This document shows, one piece after another, positions 9,404-20,300 of a DNA stretch of 64,000 bases; the stretch's first letter is position 1; each line of letters begins with the position of its first letter. Source of the stretch: an uncultured Bacteroidales bacterium (GTDB lineage Bacteria; Bacteroidota; Bacteroidia; Bacteroidales; UBA932). The stretch covers positions 310,001 to 374,000 of the forward strand of contig CAKUVD010000001.1 in assembly GCA_934695325.1 (NCBI GenBank), read 5' to 3'. The notes under the pieces were generated by a model. That model made no database searches. It was not told the origin of the DNA and saw only the letters and a list, made by a program, of their open reading frames with translations. The position numbers and the translations under genes were made by a program.

Positions 9404-10570
9404 ATGGCTTACAAGAGGAATATCATCATCACCGGCGGCGCAGGTTTCATCGGAAGCCACGTCGTCCGCCTTTTCGTAAGGAAACACCCTGACTATCATA
9501 TAATAAATCTGGACAAGCTGACTTACGCAGGTAACCTGGCGAATCTGAAAGACATCGAGAATCTGCCCAACTACACATTCGTCAAGGCTGACATCTGCGA
9601 CATCGACACCATCAGAAGTCTGATGCGCAAGTACAATGTGGACGGAATCATCCACCTCGCAGCCGAGAGCCACGTAGACAGGTCCATCAAGGATCCGTTC
9701 ACTTTCGCTCGCACGAATGTGCTGGGGACCCTGTCAATGCTACAGGCGGCAAGAGAATATTGGGAAAGCCAACCCACTCCGTGGGAGGTCAATGCAGAAG
9801 GCTCAGAACCGGTACAATGCAGATTCTACCACATCTCCACCGACGAAGTCTACGGAGCACTGGAACTGACGGATCCGGAGGGAATCGACTCGCCATTCAC
9901 CACACGGGCATCAGCGAAGTGCCACCACGCCTATGGAAAGGACTTCTTTACGGAAGATATGAAATATGCGCCACATTCGCCATATTCAGCGTCCAAGGCG
10001 TCGAGCGATCATTTCGTGAGGGCATTCCACGACACTTATGGAATGCCGACAATCGTGACGAACTGTTCCAACAATTATGGCCCTTATCAGTTCCCAGAAA
10101 AACTCATTCCCCTATTCATCAATAATATACGCCATAGAAAACCGCTTCCGGTGTACGGCAGCGGGGAGAATGTGAGAGACTGGCTGTATGTGGAAGACCA
10201 CGCACGAGCCATTGACTTAATCTTCCACAACGGAAAGGTGGCGGAGCCTTATAATATCGGTGGGTTCAACGAATGGAAGAACATTGACATAATAAAGGTG
10301 CTTATCAGCACCGCGGACAGGCTTCTCGGAAGGCCGGAGAACTCCGACCTGGACCTGATTACATTTGTCACAGACCGCAAAGGACACGATATGCGCTATG
10401 CCATAGACTCACGCAAGATACAGAGAGAGCTCGGATGGGAACCGTCGCTACAGTTCGAGGAAGGAATTGAACGCACCGTAAGATGGTATCTGGACAATCA
10501 GAAGTGGCTGGACAACGTAACCTCAGGTGAATATATGAACTATTACCGGAATATGTACGGAACCGAATAG
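9404..10570 (+). CDS. rfbB: dTDP-glucose 4,6-dehydratase
   Basis: The 388-residue protein is an extended short-chain dehydrogenase: NAD-binding TGGAGFIGSH near the N-terminus, STDEVYG in the middle and the catalytic YSASK motif (Tyr-x3-Lys). It converts dTDP-glucose to dTDP-4-keto-6-deoxyglucose. The protein is some 30 residues longer than many RmlB enzymes because of a segment around residues 130-190, which is common in Bacteroidota versions. It is cotranscribed with rfbC and ends just before a perfect 12-bp stem-loop. Confidence 0.95.
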   Translation: MAYKRNIIITGGAGFIGSHVVRLFVRKHPDYHIINLDKLTYAGNLANLKDIENLPNYTFVKADICDIDTIRSLMRKYNVDGIIHLAAESHVDRSIKDPFTFARTNVLGTLSMLQAAREYWESQPTPWEVNAEGSEPVQCRFYHISTDEVYGALELTDPEGIDSPFTTRASAKCHHAYGKDFFTEDMKYAPHSPYSASKASSDHFVRAFHDTYGMPTIVTNCSNNYGPYQFPEKLIPLFINNIRHRKPLPVYGSGENVRDWLYVEDHARAIDLIFHNGKVAEPYNIGGFNEWKNIDIIKVLISTADRLLGRPENSDLDLITFVTDRKGHDMRYAIDSRKIQRELGWEPSLQFEEGIERTVRWYLDNQKWLDNVTSGEYMNYYRNMYGTE

Positions 10571-10600
10571 CCGGCCAGGCTACAGTAATGTATCATAAAA

Positions 10601-10633
10601 GAGGATGACCGGAAAAATATCCCGGTCATCCTC
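10601..10633. terminator. Bidirectional stem-loop between rfbB and the BACON lipoprotein gene
   Basis: GAGGATGACCGG (10601-10612) and CCGGTCATCCTC (10622-10633) are perfectly complementary, with a 9-nt A/T-rich loop, flanked by AAAA on the left and TTGCTTT on the right. It separates converging genes. Confidence 0.82.
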
Positions 10634-10657
10634 TTGCTTTATAAACGGGGATGTGTC

Positions 10658-12520
10658 CTACTCAGGAATTGAGAACCTGATGCAGGTAAGGCTATCATAA
10701 TTGCCGTCTGTGACGAACATATCCATAGTCCTGCCGTCAGCGGAGGTGCTTATGAGCACGTCACTGCAAGCCCCCTTCCCCGTGAAAGATCCTCCTACTG
10801 TAGCCGCATCTATATAGACAGCCTCCTTAACATTGCTTAGGTCAGTGATGTCCAGAAGATAGACTTCAGGGCAGGCACCCCAGCTGAAGTGAGCGCCACG
10901 CTCAATAGCGCAGAAACGGAACCCGGCAAAGTTCGCAGTAGAGATGCAGTTATAGTTCTCGTTTCCTTCGCTGCTTGTATGGAACACTGATCTCCACGTA
11001 TTTGCACTTAAGTCAGAACACCAGTTCAAGTCGTACTTTCCCTGAGCATCTGCGACATATCCAATAAAGAGCACGCCGTCATTCAAGTCATTCGACACCG
11101 GAGCGACACAAGCGCCATAAGGATTCCAGACATAGTTGGATGCCGGAGTGACAGCGCCGAATTTCGCATCACCGGCGACGCCTCCTGTTATCTGCCAAGC
11201 AATCCAATACTGACTGACATCGACAAATGCCGTGACGACAGCCTTGCCGTTGATGTCGCCCTTCACGCGGACATTTCCGAGACTGCTGCTATAGATGGCA
11301 TTGTGAGTGTATTCTATGAGTTTCTTAGGAGCCTTGTCCAGAGCCTCGAATGCATAGACAATCATCGTCCCTCCGAATGCAGTCTGTGCCGAAACGAGGA
11401 TATTGCCGGCATCATCATTCGTCATCGAATATACTGACATTCCCTCAGGTACAGGAACCTCCTGAAGCAGTGAGCCGTCAGCACGGTTGATAGCGTAAAG
11501 TTTGTTTCCGCCGTTCGCCACGAGAAGCATATTGTCTTTCACAGCCAGACGAAGAGGCCCGCCTGCGACATCTACGCCGTAGTCACCATAGGTCTTTGAC
11601 CACAAGGTCGTCGTCTCTGCGACGCCGGTCTGCTTCAGAGAGACCTCTGCCACATAATCCTCCACATCAGTATTGACCTTGACAGTAGCGAAACGTGAGC
11701 CGAACTCGCTGTTCGCAGCCACATTGTATGAATACTCATCATTGGCACCCGACACTTTGGTCACCCAATTTTCCGCAGGATCCTCCACGGTGTACGGGAA
11801 ATTGGCGTTCACTGAGAATGTCATCTTTCCTCCGGCCTTGCCGAGAGTAAATGATGTTTCGGACACCTCAAATACTCTCTCGTTAGGAGCCTGGACTACA
11901 GAGACTTCCTCTTTCCAGCCCTTGGCGTTGGTGAACGTGATGACTCCTCTTCGCTCCTCAAACTTGTTATATATCTCGTTTGAGGCTACCGTGAACACCG
12001 CAGCGCTGGTCTCCAGCCCCTTCGTGACCACCGGCGTTATCCAGTCCTTCGCATTGTCTGATATGGTGTAAGTATAATCGACATTTCCCGTCACCTTGAC
12101 AGTGAGGTCACCGCCTTCCTTAGGAATACTGAAGGAGTTTTTGTCCAGGCTTATCGCATCCTTCTGCAACTGCTTGACTGTGATTTTCTTTACATCCGCA
12201 CCACAACGAAGGTCGAACCAGTATTCGCGGCCATCGAAATCTGCATTCTTCAGAGCGGTGACAGTGATGCTTCCGCTGCCAGCCTTTCCGCTTGTCGGAG
12301 TGATGGAGCTCCAGGTATAATGGTTTGTATTAGGGACGGCCACATTCCAGTCATTGTCAGCCGTAAACTCGATAGTATAGTCACCGCCGTCTGATGTGAA
12401 GACCGTAGTGAGATCCTCTTCGGAGTTAAGAGTGATTCTTCCGTCTTTGCCGGATTCCTCCTCACAAGAGATCGCGCAAAATACCGCAATCCCGGCCAAT
12501 AATATGCTTATACGTTTCAT
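10658..12520 (-). CDS. BACON-domain surface lipoprotein of the SusCD locus
   Basis: The 620-residue product starts with a lipoprotein signal whose lipobox AISC ends at Cys19, followed by acidic residues (EEES) that favour surface export in Bacteroidota. Three consecutive BACON-type immunoglobulin-like repeats cover roughly residues 30-115, 118-210 and 213-300; each ends in a VKQ, VVQA or LKQTG strand. The remaining 320 residues form a beta-rich domain that resembles the C-terminal half of the DUF5018 lipoprotein encoded two genes upstream (shared WG.(C/G)P.(V/L)YL.DI(T/S)D segment). BACON domains often act as glycan- or mucin-binding spacers. It is the last gene of the susC operon, 8 bp after the GHL10-like gene. 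It is probably a surface glycan-binding protein; the ligand is unknown. Confidence 0.85.
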   Translation of the reverse strand: MKRISILLAGIAVFCAISCEEESGKDGRITLNSEEDLTTVFTSDGGDYTIEFTADNDWNVAVPNTNHYTWSSITPTSGKAGSGSITVTALKNADFDGREYWFDLRCGADVKKITVKQLQKDAISLDKNSFSIPKEGGDLTVKVTGNVDYTYTISDNAKDWITPVVTKGLETSAAVFTVASNEIYNKFEERRGVITFTNAKGWKEEVSVVQAPNERVFEVSETSFTLGKAGGKMTFSVNANFPYTVEDPAENWVTKVSGANDEYSYNVAANSEFGSRFATVKVNTDVEDYVAEVSLKQTGVAETTTLWSKTYGDYGVDVAGGPLRLAVKDNMLLVANGGNKLYAINRADGSLLQEVPVPEGMSVYSMTNDDAGNILVSAQTAFGGTMIVYAFEALDKAPKKLIEYTHNAIYSSSLGNVRVKGDINGKAVVTAFVDVSQYWIAWQITGGVAGDAKFGAVTPASNYVWNPYGACVAPVSNDLNDGVLFIGYVADAQGKYDLNWCSDLSANTWRSVFHTSSEGNENYNCISTANFAGFRFCAIERGAHFSWGACPEVYLLDITDLSNVKEAVYIDAATVGGSFTGKGACSDVLISTSADGRTMDMFVTDGNYDSLTCIRFSIPE

Positions 12521-12528
12521 TTCTTTAC

Positions 12529-13956
12529 TTACTTAACAGTGGAGAGATACTCATCAAAACTTTTCTTGAAAGCATCCCAGTAATCAAATTTCTTGATATG
12601 ACATAGGTCAAACACGAAGAACCCGTCGCTGTTGTTGATGCAGGCCTTCACTGCGTCAGGAATCTTGTCTCCCTGGCCGCCTTCTGTCCACCCGGTGGAA
12701 TTTCCGATGTCAGGGCCGCCGCTAAATACAGTGTCGCCGCGAAGAAGCGCCTTGCCCTTCTGACAGAAACCCTGCATAGTCCATTCTGTCGTGCCATAGA
12801 TACTGTCAGTTCCTGCATATGCGCCGAGGAACATAAAGTCACAATGGTCTGCATAGCCATAGTTCTTGTAATTAGCCGACGCCCAAAAATACCCGGCAGC
12901 CTTAGGATCATACTTAGGACTGGCCCAGTTCACTCCGCACTTGTAATACTCGGAATACCAAGCCCCCACATATACCCCGAAACGGATCTTGCTGTTTATG
13001 CCGTGTACAGCCGCGGCAGCCTTGACGATGAAATCGTGTATGGTCTTGGCCTTGAATTCGAGCCACAGTTTCGTGGTCTCCGGAACTGAGCGGCTGGAGA
13101 AGTCGCTTGTCCCAGGGGCCAGGATATCTGAAGGCCAGTTGCTTATGGTTCTTCCGACATAAGTCTCGAACTTGGTCCTGGACTCTTTCGAGAAATCACT
13201 CATAAGGTCATTGTCGTCATAGCGGCAACGGTCCAGTACGATTCCGTCAAGGTCATATTGCGCCAAATCCTTGATTATCTGAAGGACATACGCCTGAGCC
13301 TCATCATTGGCAGGGTTCAGGAATCTCGTGCCATATTCAGTCACGTCCATCGTGCTCTTGAGGCCGCCAGAAGCGTTTATTACGCTGGCCCAGCCTTTCT
13401 TGCTTCCGTCCCTGAACAAAAGTCCATCGCTTCCAAGCCCATAGGCGCAGAGATACCCGCCGACAAAGGTGTTCATACTCGCGTTCACCCGCATCCCAGC
13501 TTTCCTTGCGGCGTCGATGAACGTCTGCAGATAATCGTATGTACCGGTTCGGTTCACCCATTTATATCCGCTGCTGGTCCATACGTCCACTTTTTTCAGA
13601 GGGTCAGCCACAGTGGACTTGAACAGCACGTCTCCGCTTGTAGGCCTGACATCCACGATTATGTCCGTGAATCCGGTATCCTTCATTCTCTGCACGTCTG
13701 AGAAGACCTTTTCTCTGTTGTTCTCATAGTCAGGGAAGTTGGCGGCTGCGTCAATCCAGACATAACGAGGCTTGCCCACAATCTCGATGTCCTCGTCCTC
13801 CTTGCCTGGATTGTCAGTATCGTCCTTTCCAGGAGTCTCCTGACCAGGCTTGTCCCAGTCAGGGTTCCAAGGATTTTCCTTGGAACCACCGCTGCAGGAC
13901 ACTGTAAGAGCAATGCTTGCCATCAGCATTGACAATTTTCTAAAATTAATCTTCAT
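12529..13956 (-). CDS. Lipoprotein glycoside hydrolase-like (GHL10-type TIM barrel)
   Basis: The 475-residue product has a lipobox ending at Cys21 (TVSC), then a Gly/Asn/Pro/Asp-rich linker to about residue 60. The rest reads as a (beta/alpha)8 barrel of the glycosyl-hydrolase-like family 10 / alpha-amylase-like group: VWIDAAANFPDY, DIIVDVRPTSGDVLF, and YDLDGIVLDRCRYDD, where acidic residues sit at strand ends. It is the only evident enzyme of the SusCD locus and is presumably displayed on the cell surface to cleave the imported glycan. Family members have few characterised substrates, so I do not name one. It is 3 bp from the preceding DUF5018 gene and 8 bp from the next, a tight operon. Confidence 0.82.
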   Translation of the reverse strand: MKINFRKLSMLMASIALTVSCSGGSKENPWNPDWDKPGQETPGKDDTDNPGKEDEDIEIVGKPRYVWIDAAANFPDYENNREKVFSDVQRMKDTGFTDIIVDVRPTSGDVLFKSTVADPLKKVDVWTSSGYKWVNRTGTYDYLQTFIDAARKAGMRVNASMNTFVGGYLCAYGLGSDGLLFRDGSKKGWASVINASGGLKSTMDVTEYGTRFLNPANDEAQAYVLQIIKDLAQYDLDGIVLDRCRYDDNDLMSDFSKESRTKFETYVGRTISNWPSDILAPGTSDFSSRSVPETTKLWLEFKAKTIHDFIVKAAAAVHGINSKIRFGVYVGAWYSEYYKCGVNWASPKYDPKAAGYFWASANYKNYGYADHCDFMFLGAYAGTDSIYGTTEWTMQGFCQKGKALLRGDTVFSGGPDIGNSTGWTEGGQGDKIPDAVKACINNSDGFFVFDLCHIKKFDYWDAFKKSFDEYLSTVK

Positions 13957-13959
13957 TTT

Positions 13960-15651
13960 CTATTTCTTTATGCAATCAGCTGAATATCCGCCGATCACAC
14001 CTGAATTGAGATCATAGTAATAGAGATACATCTTGAATCCGTCCTTTGAAGGAGCGATGACCACGTCACCTGCCGCCGTTCCGGCATTAGCCTTCTGGAA
14101 CCACTCCATCGACCGGTTCATCAGCACAAGGGATGACGTCTCATCGAAGTTGCCTGACAGCGAGGAAGGATCAGAAATGTCATAGAGGTACAGGCTTGGC
14201 CCCTGACCCCAGTGCGGGAAATGGCTTACCGAGAAGAGCGCAAGGTAGGTGGCATTATTGAACTGTTTGCTGTCCAAGTTATTCACATCCCAAGCCCAAG
14301 AATTTGCGTCAGATGTAGGATGGGTAGACTTGACCGTGCCGTTGCCCAGGACATTGGTCAGGACATTGGCGTCATAGTAAGCCAGGAACATTCCGGCATC
14401 AGAGCTGTTGGCAGAAGCCACGACATCCGTATTGTGTACAGGAGCCGCACCCCAGGAAAGCCCTGCACCGGAAAGGTCAATGACCTTCACCCCGGAAACT
14501 GCGCCGCCAGTGACAGTCACCCTGGTGACCTTGCTGGACGATGTCACGTTGGCTATGCCCTCATTTGTGATGTCAATCACGGCGTTCTCATTGACATTTC
14601 CGATGACCTTTATGGAATATCCCATAGGAAGATCCGTAGAGTTCGTAAACGAGTGGAGAAGTTCAGGAGCGGACTTGACTGAAGCCGATTTCCAGATCTT
14701 GAATTCTCCGCCGCCGTCCACGTGGTTGCAGAAGATTATATTCTCACCCTCGTCATTAGTCACTGCCGCCACGGATGCGTCACCGACATTGACAGAGCCT
14801 TCCCTGACACCTGTGATTCCGTTCAGACAGACAGGAGCGGAACCGTCGCCGAGGCAGACCACGAGCTTGCCACCAGCCGCAGCAAGTGAAGGCTTCACGT
14901 CAGAGCTATATGGAGGAAGTCCTACACGGCTTTCAGGCTCGAAATTGAACAACGCCTCCACTGAAGAGCCGTTGAAACCCTTGTCAATCTTCTCCGGCAC
15001 AGTCTTTATGACTGAGTACTCAGCCCTTGTCTTTCCGTCGTGGGCAGTGACAGTGAACTTCATCCCTTCATCATAGTTCGCAGGGACAGAAGGATCAGGA
15101 GAAATCGAAGCGTGGGCTGAAACCTGTACGGCAGCCGTGCAGGCGGTAAGATGCTCAGCAGACACGAGCGTCACTGTCTTTGCGGCCTTGTCCACTATAC
15201 CGCTTATCACAGGGTCATCCACCGTAAACACCAATATGTCACACGCCGAGGACTTAACCCTCTCGCCGGTTATGCAGATCTGCCGGCTGTTTCCTTTGGC
15301 ATCAGTGAACGTATAATAATTATCCTTCGTAAGGTCCAGGAGAGTCAATGCCGGCTCTATCTTGCAGTCAGGCTGCACTGTAGCCTGAACCCTCACCTTG
15401 GTCATATAAGGAGTAGTCTCGTCATCACTTGTCTCCGGGAAGTACCAAGGAACAGGCAGGACGAATCTGTCCACACTCTCGTCAGCGATGTCCAGTTTAC
15501 ACATCGACTGGTCTCTGTACGGACCGAATGTAAAGAATGCCTCAAGACTTGAGAGGCTCTGGCGCTCAGCCGTGGATATGACGTGCTCAGGCTTATGGCA
15601 AGCTGACACGGCAAATCCCAACGCAGCGAGCAAAAGATATGTTTTTCTCAT
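13960..15651 (-). CDS. DUF5018-type surface lipoprotein (putative glycan-binding protein)
   Basis: The 563-residue product carries a lipoprotein signal (lipobox VSAC, Cys18). The first 210 residues have the DUF5018 look: a start at SLSSLEAFFTF, alternating beta strands, and a segment ending EYSVIKT. The C-terminal part (about 230-563) is a beta-rich domain related to that of the BACON lipoprotein at the end of the operon. In SusCD loci the gene right after susD usually encodes a surface glycan-binding protein, and this one occupies that place. No catalytic residues are recognisable. Confidence 0.82.
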   Translation of the reverse strand: MRKTYLLLAALGFAVSACHKPEHVISTAERQSLSSLEAFFTFGPYRDQSMCKLDIADESVDRFVLPVPWYFPETSDDETTPYMTKVRVQATVQPDCKIEPALTLLDLTKDNYYTFTDAKGNSRQICITGERVKSSACDILVFTVDDPVISGIVDKAAKTVTLVSAEHLTACTAAVQVSAHASISPDPSVPANYDEGMKFTVTAHDGKTRAEYSVIKTVPEKIDKGFNGSSVEALFNFEPESRVGLPPYSSDVKPSLAAAGGKLVVCLGDGSAPVCLNGITGVREGSVNVGDASVAAVTNDEGENIIFCNHVDGGGEFKIWKSASVKSAPELLHSFTNSTDLPMGYSIKVIGNVNENAVIDITNEGIANVTSSSKVTRVTVTGGAVSGVKVIDLSGAGLSWGAAPVHNTDVVASANSSDAGMFLAYYDANVLTNVLGNGTVKSTHPTSDANSWAWDVNNLDSKQFNNATYLALFSVSHFPHWGQGPSLYLYDISDPSSLSGNFDETSSLVLMNRSMEWFQKANAGTAAGDVVIAPSKDGFKMYLYYYDLNSGVIGGYSADCIKK

Positions 15652-15669
15652 ATTCTATTTCAATGTATG

Positions 15670-17343
15670 TTATTTCCACTCAGGGAATTGTTCTACGGCA
15701 GTGTTGCTTGACAGTTCACTGTCAGGAAGAGGGAATCTGTTCATCTTCGCAGGATAGCTACGAGTCTTGTCATCCACCGACACATAGGTATATTTGAATG
15801 ACGCTCCCGCTTTCTCAATCTTCAGGCCGTGGAGCCGGTAGCCGGAAAGTCCGTCAGGATAATTGTTCGGAGCGACTCCCCATCTGCGGAGATCCCAATA
15901 AGAGAAGCCCTCGAACGCCAGTTCCACACGACGCTCCTGACGTATCGCCTTCCAGAGATTGTCCCCGGACTTGTCCGTATAAGGAAGACCTACGCGTCCA
16001 CGTATTTCCTTTACAGCGGCATTTGCGCCTGCGGCGTCATTTGTACGATAGCAAGCCTCCGCCTTGTTCAGAAGAACTTCAGCATACCGCATAATGACAA
16101 GAGGCTGCGTGCTCTGTGACCTGGCGATGACGTCGTGGCTTTCATCCACACCTTTCCTAAGGTAATATCCTGTAGTGGTACGCCCCTTAGGCTCCTTGTC
16201 CACATTCCACTGCGCCCAGCCGTCGCCTCCGCCGATATAAGGCTCGATGATTCTGCCTTTCCAGCTTGCGCCGTTATAGAGCACAGAAGCCTGGAAACGA
16301 GGCTCAAGCAATTCATAAGGAGGGTTCTCTGTCGTCCCGTCCGTGGTGTTGTGCCAAGCGGACCAGTCAGGAAGACCGCTACCGTCAGCATACTCATAGG
16401 CCTCGACGATTTCCTGCGTAGGAGTTCCGTATCCGCCGCCGGAAGACTCACGCATAGTGTAATCACCGCCAGGCGTATAATAGAAGTCAAAGTTATGATA
16501 TACTGCATTCTCATAGCTGAACACATACTCGAGGATCACCTCGGAGTTGTTTCCGGTGAATACGTCAGCATATTTCGGAGCAAGGGAATAACCAAGTTCC
16601 TTCACCTTGTCCGCAGCCTTGATGACTGCGTCATATCTTTTCGCATAGAGCATAGCCCTGGTCAGGAATGCATAAGCCGAGCCCTTGTCCAGGCGTCCGT
16701 TCGCGTTTTCTTTCGAGGGAAGGTTATCAGCCGCGAAATTCAGGTCCGCCTGGATGAAATCCCAGCCCTGCTCCTCAGTGCTGAGTTCTTTGTTAGTCTT
16801 GATGGCGCTGAGATCCTCGTCATAGATGACGACCTCCTTGTATCTCTTTACCAAGTCAAAGTAGAACCAGGCGCGCATAAAACGAAGTTCGGCTTCCAGA
16901 CGCGTCTTGTCCTCGTCAGACATCTCTCCGTATTTCTTCAGGTAGTTAATGCCCTGATTCGTCCTGCGGACGGCACCATACATAGTGTCCCAATATCCGA
17001 GATATGAAGCCACATAATTTGCAGTCAATGTGGATCCTCCGTATGAGATCTCACTTGGGATGAGACAGAGAGCGTTATAGTTATATGAGCCGTATTTAAG
17101 CTGGTCCGAAAGTGCATCCGTCATACCCGCGGAGCACTGCCCGTTGTTGGCGTCCGCCATATCCAGGATATAGCTGTAGATATAGTTCACGCCATATTCC
17201 GCATTCTGCGTAGTCTTCCACAGCAGTTTGTCGGAGACGCTGTCAGTAGGGGTCATATCCAGATAGTCATTGCAGGAAGCCAATCCAGCCATCGCCGCCA
17301 TTCCGGACACCGCCATCAATATGTTTTTTGATATCTTGTTCAT
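15670..17343 (-). CDS. susD: SusD/RagB-family nutrient-binding outer-membrane lipoprotein
   Basis: The 557-residue lipoprotein has lipobox LASC (Cys24) followed by NDYLDMTPTDSVSD, the standard SusD opening, and the RAWFYFDLVKRY helix of the TPR-like region. The C-terminal domain contains MRYAEVLLNKAEACYR, ERRVELAFEGFSYWDLRRWG and the NRFPLPDSEL ending, all typical. SusD proteins cap the SusC barrel and deliver oligosaccharides to it. The gene lies 13 bp after susC. The generic symbol is used for the family; this does not imply starch as substrate. Confidence 0.95.
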   Translation of the reverse strand: MNKISKNILMAVSGMAAMAGLASCNDYLDMTPTDSVSDKLLWKTTQNAEYGVNYIYSYILDMADANNGQCSAGMTDALSDQLKYGSYNYNALCLIPSEISYGGSTLTANYVASYLGYWDTMYGAVRRTNQGINYLKKYGEMSDEDKTRLEAELRFMRAWFYFDLVKRYKEVVIYDEDLSAIKTNKELSTEEQGWDFIQADLNFAADNLPSKENANGRLDKGSAYAFLTRAMLYAKRYDAVIKAADKVKELGYSLAPKYADVFTGNNSEVILEYVFSYENAVYHNFDFYYTPGGDYTMRESSGGGYGTPTQEIVEAYEYADGSGLPDWSAWHNTTDGTTENPPYELLEPRFQASVLYNGASWKGRIIEPYIGGGDGWAQWNVDKEPKGRTTTGYYLRKGVDESHDVIARSQSTQPLVIMRYAEVLLNKAEACYRTNDAAGANAAVKEIRGRVGLPYTDKSGDNLWKAIRQERRVELAFEGFSYWDLRRWGVAPNNYPDGLSGYRLHGLKIEKAGASFKYTYVSVDDKTRSYPAKMNRFPLPDSELSSNTAVEQFPEWK

Positions 17344-17356
17344 ATCGTACTGTCAA

Positions 17357-20300
17357 TTAGAATGATAATGTCACGCCACCCATTACGAGACGCTGCTGCG
17401 GATAGTATCCGTTATTCACGCCAGGTGATTCAGGGTCGATGCCCTTAGGAAGTCCGTCAATCGTGAAGAGGTTCTGTCCTTCCACGAAAATGCGGAGAGA
17501 TGATATGCTGAGCTTGCTCATCCATTTCTTAGGGAATGTGTAGCCGAGCTGAGCCGACTTGAGACGCACGTATTTGCCGTCTCTCCACCAGAACTCGCAG
17601 CTGAGACCGTTGTCACCGCCGTGTCCCGGAGAACCGAGCGTAAGACGCGGGAATGTTCCATCCGGATTGTCTATGCTCCAGGCGTTCTCCACGAGATAGA
17701 GAGGAGAGTTTCCTCCTTCCTTGAAGGTCTGTGTCCAGATGGTGTTGTCATCATATCCGTTGTAGTATGTACCGGTGAGAGACACATCGAACAAAGCACC
17801 GCCGGTGAACTGCGCATTGAAGTCAATGCCGTTCCACTCAAATCCGAGATTGAGTCCGAATGTGAGTTCAGGACGGTTGGAGCGTCCGAAATATCCCCAG
17901 TCATCATAGTCAATCTTTCCGTCGCCGTTTATGTCCACGAACTTGATATCGCCGACGTTAGGTCGTGTTCCCCACCACGGAGAATTGTCAATTTCCTCCT
18001 CCGAGCGGAAGAGCCCGTCCGTCTTCCATCCTGTGATGGCACCGTATGTAGTGCCGACAAGCTTCCTTGAAGAAGCGACCTCAGGATTATCCTTATACTT
18101 TATCCACCTTGTCTTGGAATAAGTGAGGCTGGCAGCCACATTGTAGTAGAACGGCTTGTTGCCAAGCATCACGTGGTTCTTGTGGGATATCATAAGATCG
18201 ACACCTTTGGAGTCAATCGCAGGATAATTCACATAAGACGGATAATATCCACCCATTGACGCTGAGAAACTTGAGCCCTGATATGTCAAGATATCATAGG
18301 TGTAGTTGTAGAATGCGTCGAACTCCACGCCGAGCATTCCGTTCCACATCGTGGCGTCGAAGCCGGCATTATACGAGAGATATCGCTCCCAGGAGAGATC
18401 AGGGCTAGGAACGCCGTCAGGCCTGTACGCCGGATTGAACGACGTGGTCCCGTCAGGCTTGCGGTACCCCACAAGGCTGCCGTATTTCGTATATGTGCTG
18501 AGGAATGCATACTCCGGCACTCCTGAATTTCCGAGCATTCCGACGGACGCCCTGATCTTCAGATCGTCCAGGAACTTGGCACCGTCCATAAACTTCTCGT
18601 TGGAGATGCGCCAGGCGGCAGACGCTGATGGGAAGAAGCCCCATCTGTTGGTATTCATACCGCTGAAGAGGTAAGAGCCGTCTTCACGTCCCGAAAGTTC
18701 GAGGAGATAGCGATCAGCATAATTATATTTCAGTCTGAATACGGCACCTACTGACCTCGAAGCGGCGCTCGAGCCACTGATTGGGTTGGCAGTCGGCTTT
18801 CCCTCGCTGATTTCAGGGAGTCCTGCAAAAGGAAGATCCTTTGCATAAGCCGCAAGGCTGTTGCTCCTGGTGTCGCGGACCTCCATAAGGGCAAGAGCCT
18901 CGACACTATGCTTTCCGAAAGTGCGCTCATAGGAGATGTCAGCCTGACCTACCATCTGCTGCCAATATGATGTTCCTTCACCTATGTTTATGCCATTGTC
19001 CACGCCGCGAGGATCATTCTTCTTGGTATACTCGCCGGCATTGAAAGCCATTATGCTGTAAGGAGTGTTAAGGTTCTTGTTATAGGAGTTGCTCCAGTCA
19101 TAGACACCGGACACCTTGACCTGAAGTCCATCTACGCCAGGAATGTCATAAGCGAGGGAGGCATTTACGGAAAGGTCCATTCCCCTGGTCTTTCTGTATC
19201 CTGATTCATAGATGGCCGCCAAAGGGCTCTGCGGAAGGGAGTTGTTCCTCTTTATGGATGCCGTGTAAAGTCCGTCATATTTTTCAGGCAGATACGGATG
19301 CATCATTATAGTCTGGTTCGCCACCGATAGGAAGCCCTGTTCTCCGAGATATGAGTTGGAGTCTGTACCACCCGACACATAGCCTGGAGTCTGTCTGTTG
19401 GATATGACTCCTGACAAGCCAAGCTTGAAATGAAGCCTGGACGAGAGGTCTGAATCAATGTTGGCGCGGAGATTGTATCTCTTATAATTGAAATTGTCGA
19501 TGTTACCGTTCTGTCCGAGGAAACCGAACGAGGTGTAGTAGCGAACCTTGTCGTTTCCTCCGCGTACTGTCACATTGTGCTTCTGTGTGAAGCCTGTGCC
19601 GAACACTTTCTTGATGTAGTCGACATTGTCCCAGCCGTCTGTAGGGTCGCCGTTGGTCATAGCTGCCACATTCTCTGACGTGAAGTAAGGGACATACTGC
19701 GAGCGGTCTGTGATAGCGCCACTGGCAAGCTGATCCATCATATCCGCCATATTATAATAATATGCGAACTGAGGGCCGTTCATAAATTCCGGGAAGTTGG
19801 CGTTCATAGAAGCTCCGAATGAACCATCATACGTGATGGTGGCCTTTTCCTTGCTTCCTCTCTTAGTGGTGATTATCATCACACCGCCGGCTCCTGAAAG
19901 TCCATATACGGCAGCAGACGCACCGTCCTTCAAGATGGAGATGCTCTCGATATCATTAGGGTTGATGTCGTTGATATTGTTCACAGGGAATCCGTCCACG
20001 ACATAGGCGATACCATAAATTGAGCCGCGGATACGCAGGGACGCCTGGTCAAGGCCAGGCTCTCCCGACTCCTGGACAGAAGATATGCCCGGAAGTTTTC
20101 CGGCAAGTATCTGTGACACGTTGGTGGCCGGTGACTTGAGCACTTCGTCTCCTTTTATGGCAGATACAGCGCTCGTAAGAGACGCTTTCTTGGATGTACC
20201 GTAACCGACAACCACAACATCGTCAAGCATCGTGTTGTCGTCTTCCAGTCTGACATTGATGACGCTTTGGGCCCCCACCTGTATCCTGACAGTCTTCTTT

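Noticed and set aside
16135..17007. 290-codon open frame on the plus strand
   Set aside because: It is antisense to the susD gene, has Arg/Val-biased composition and no start signal.
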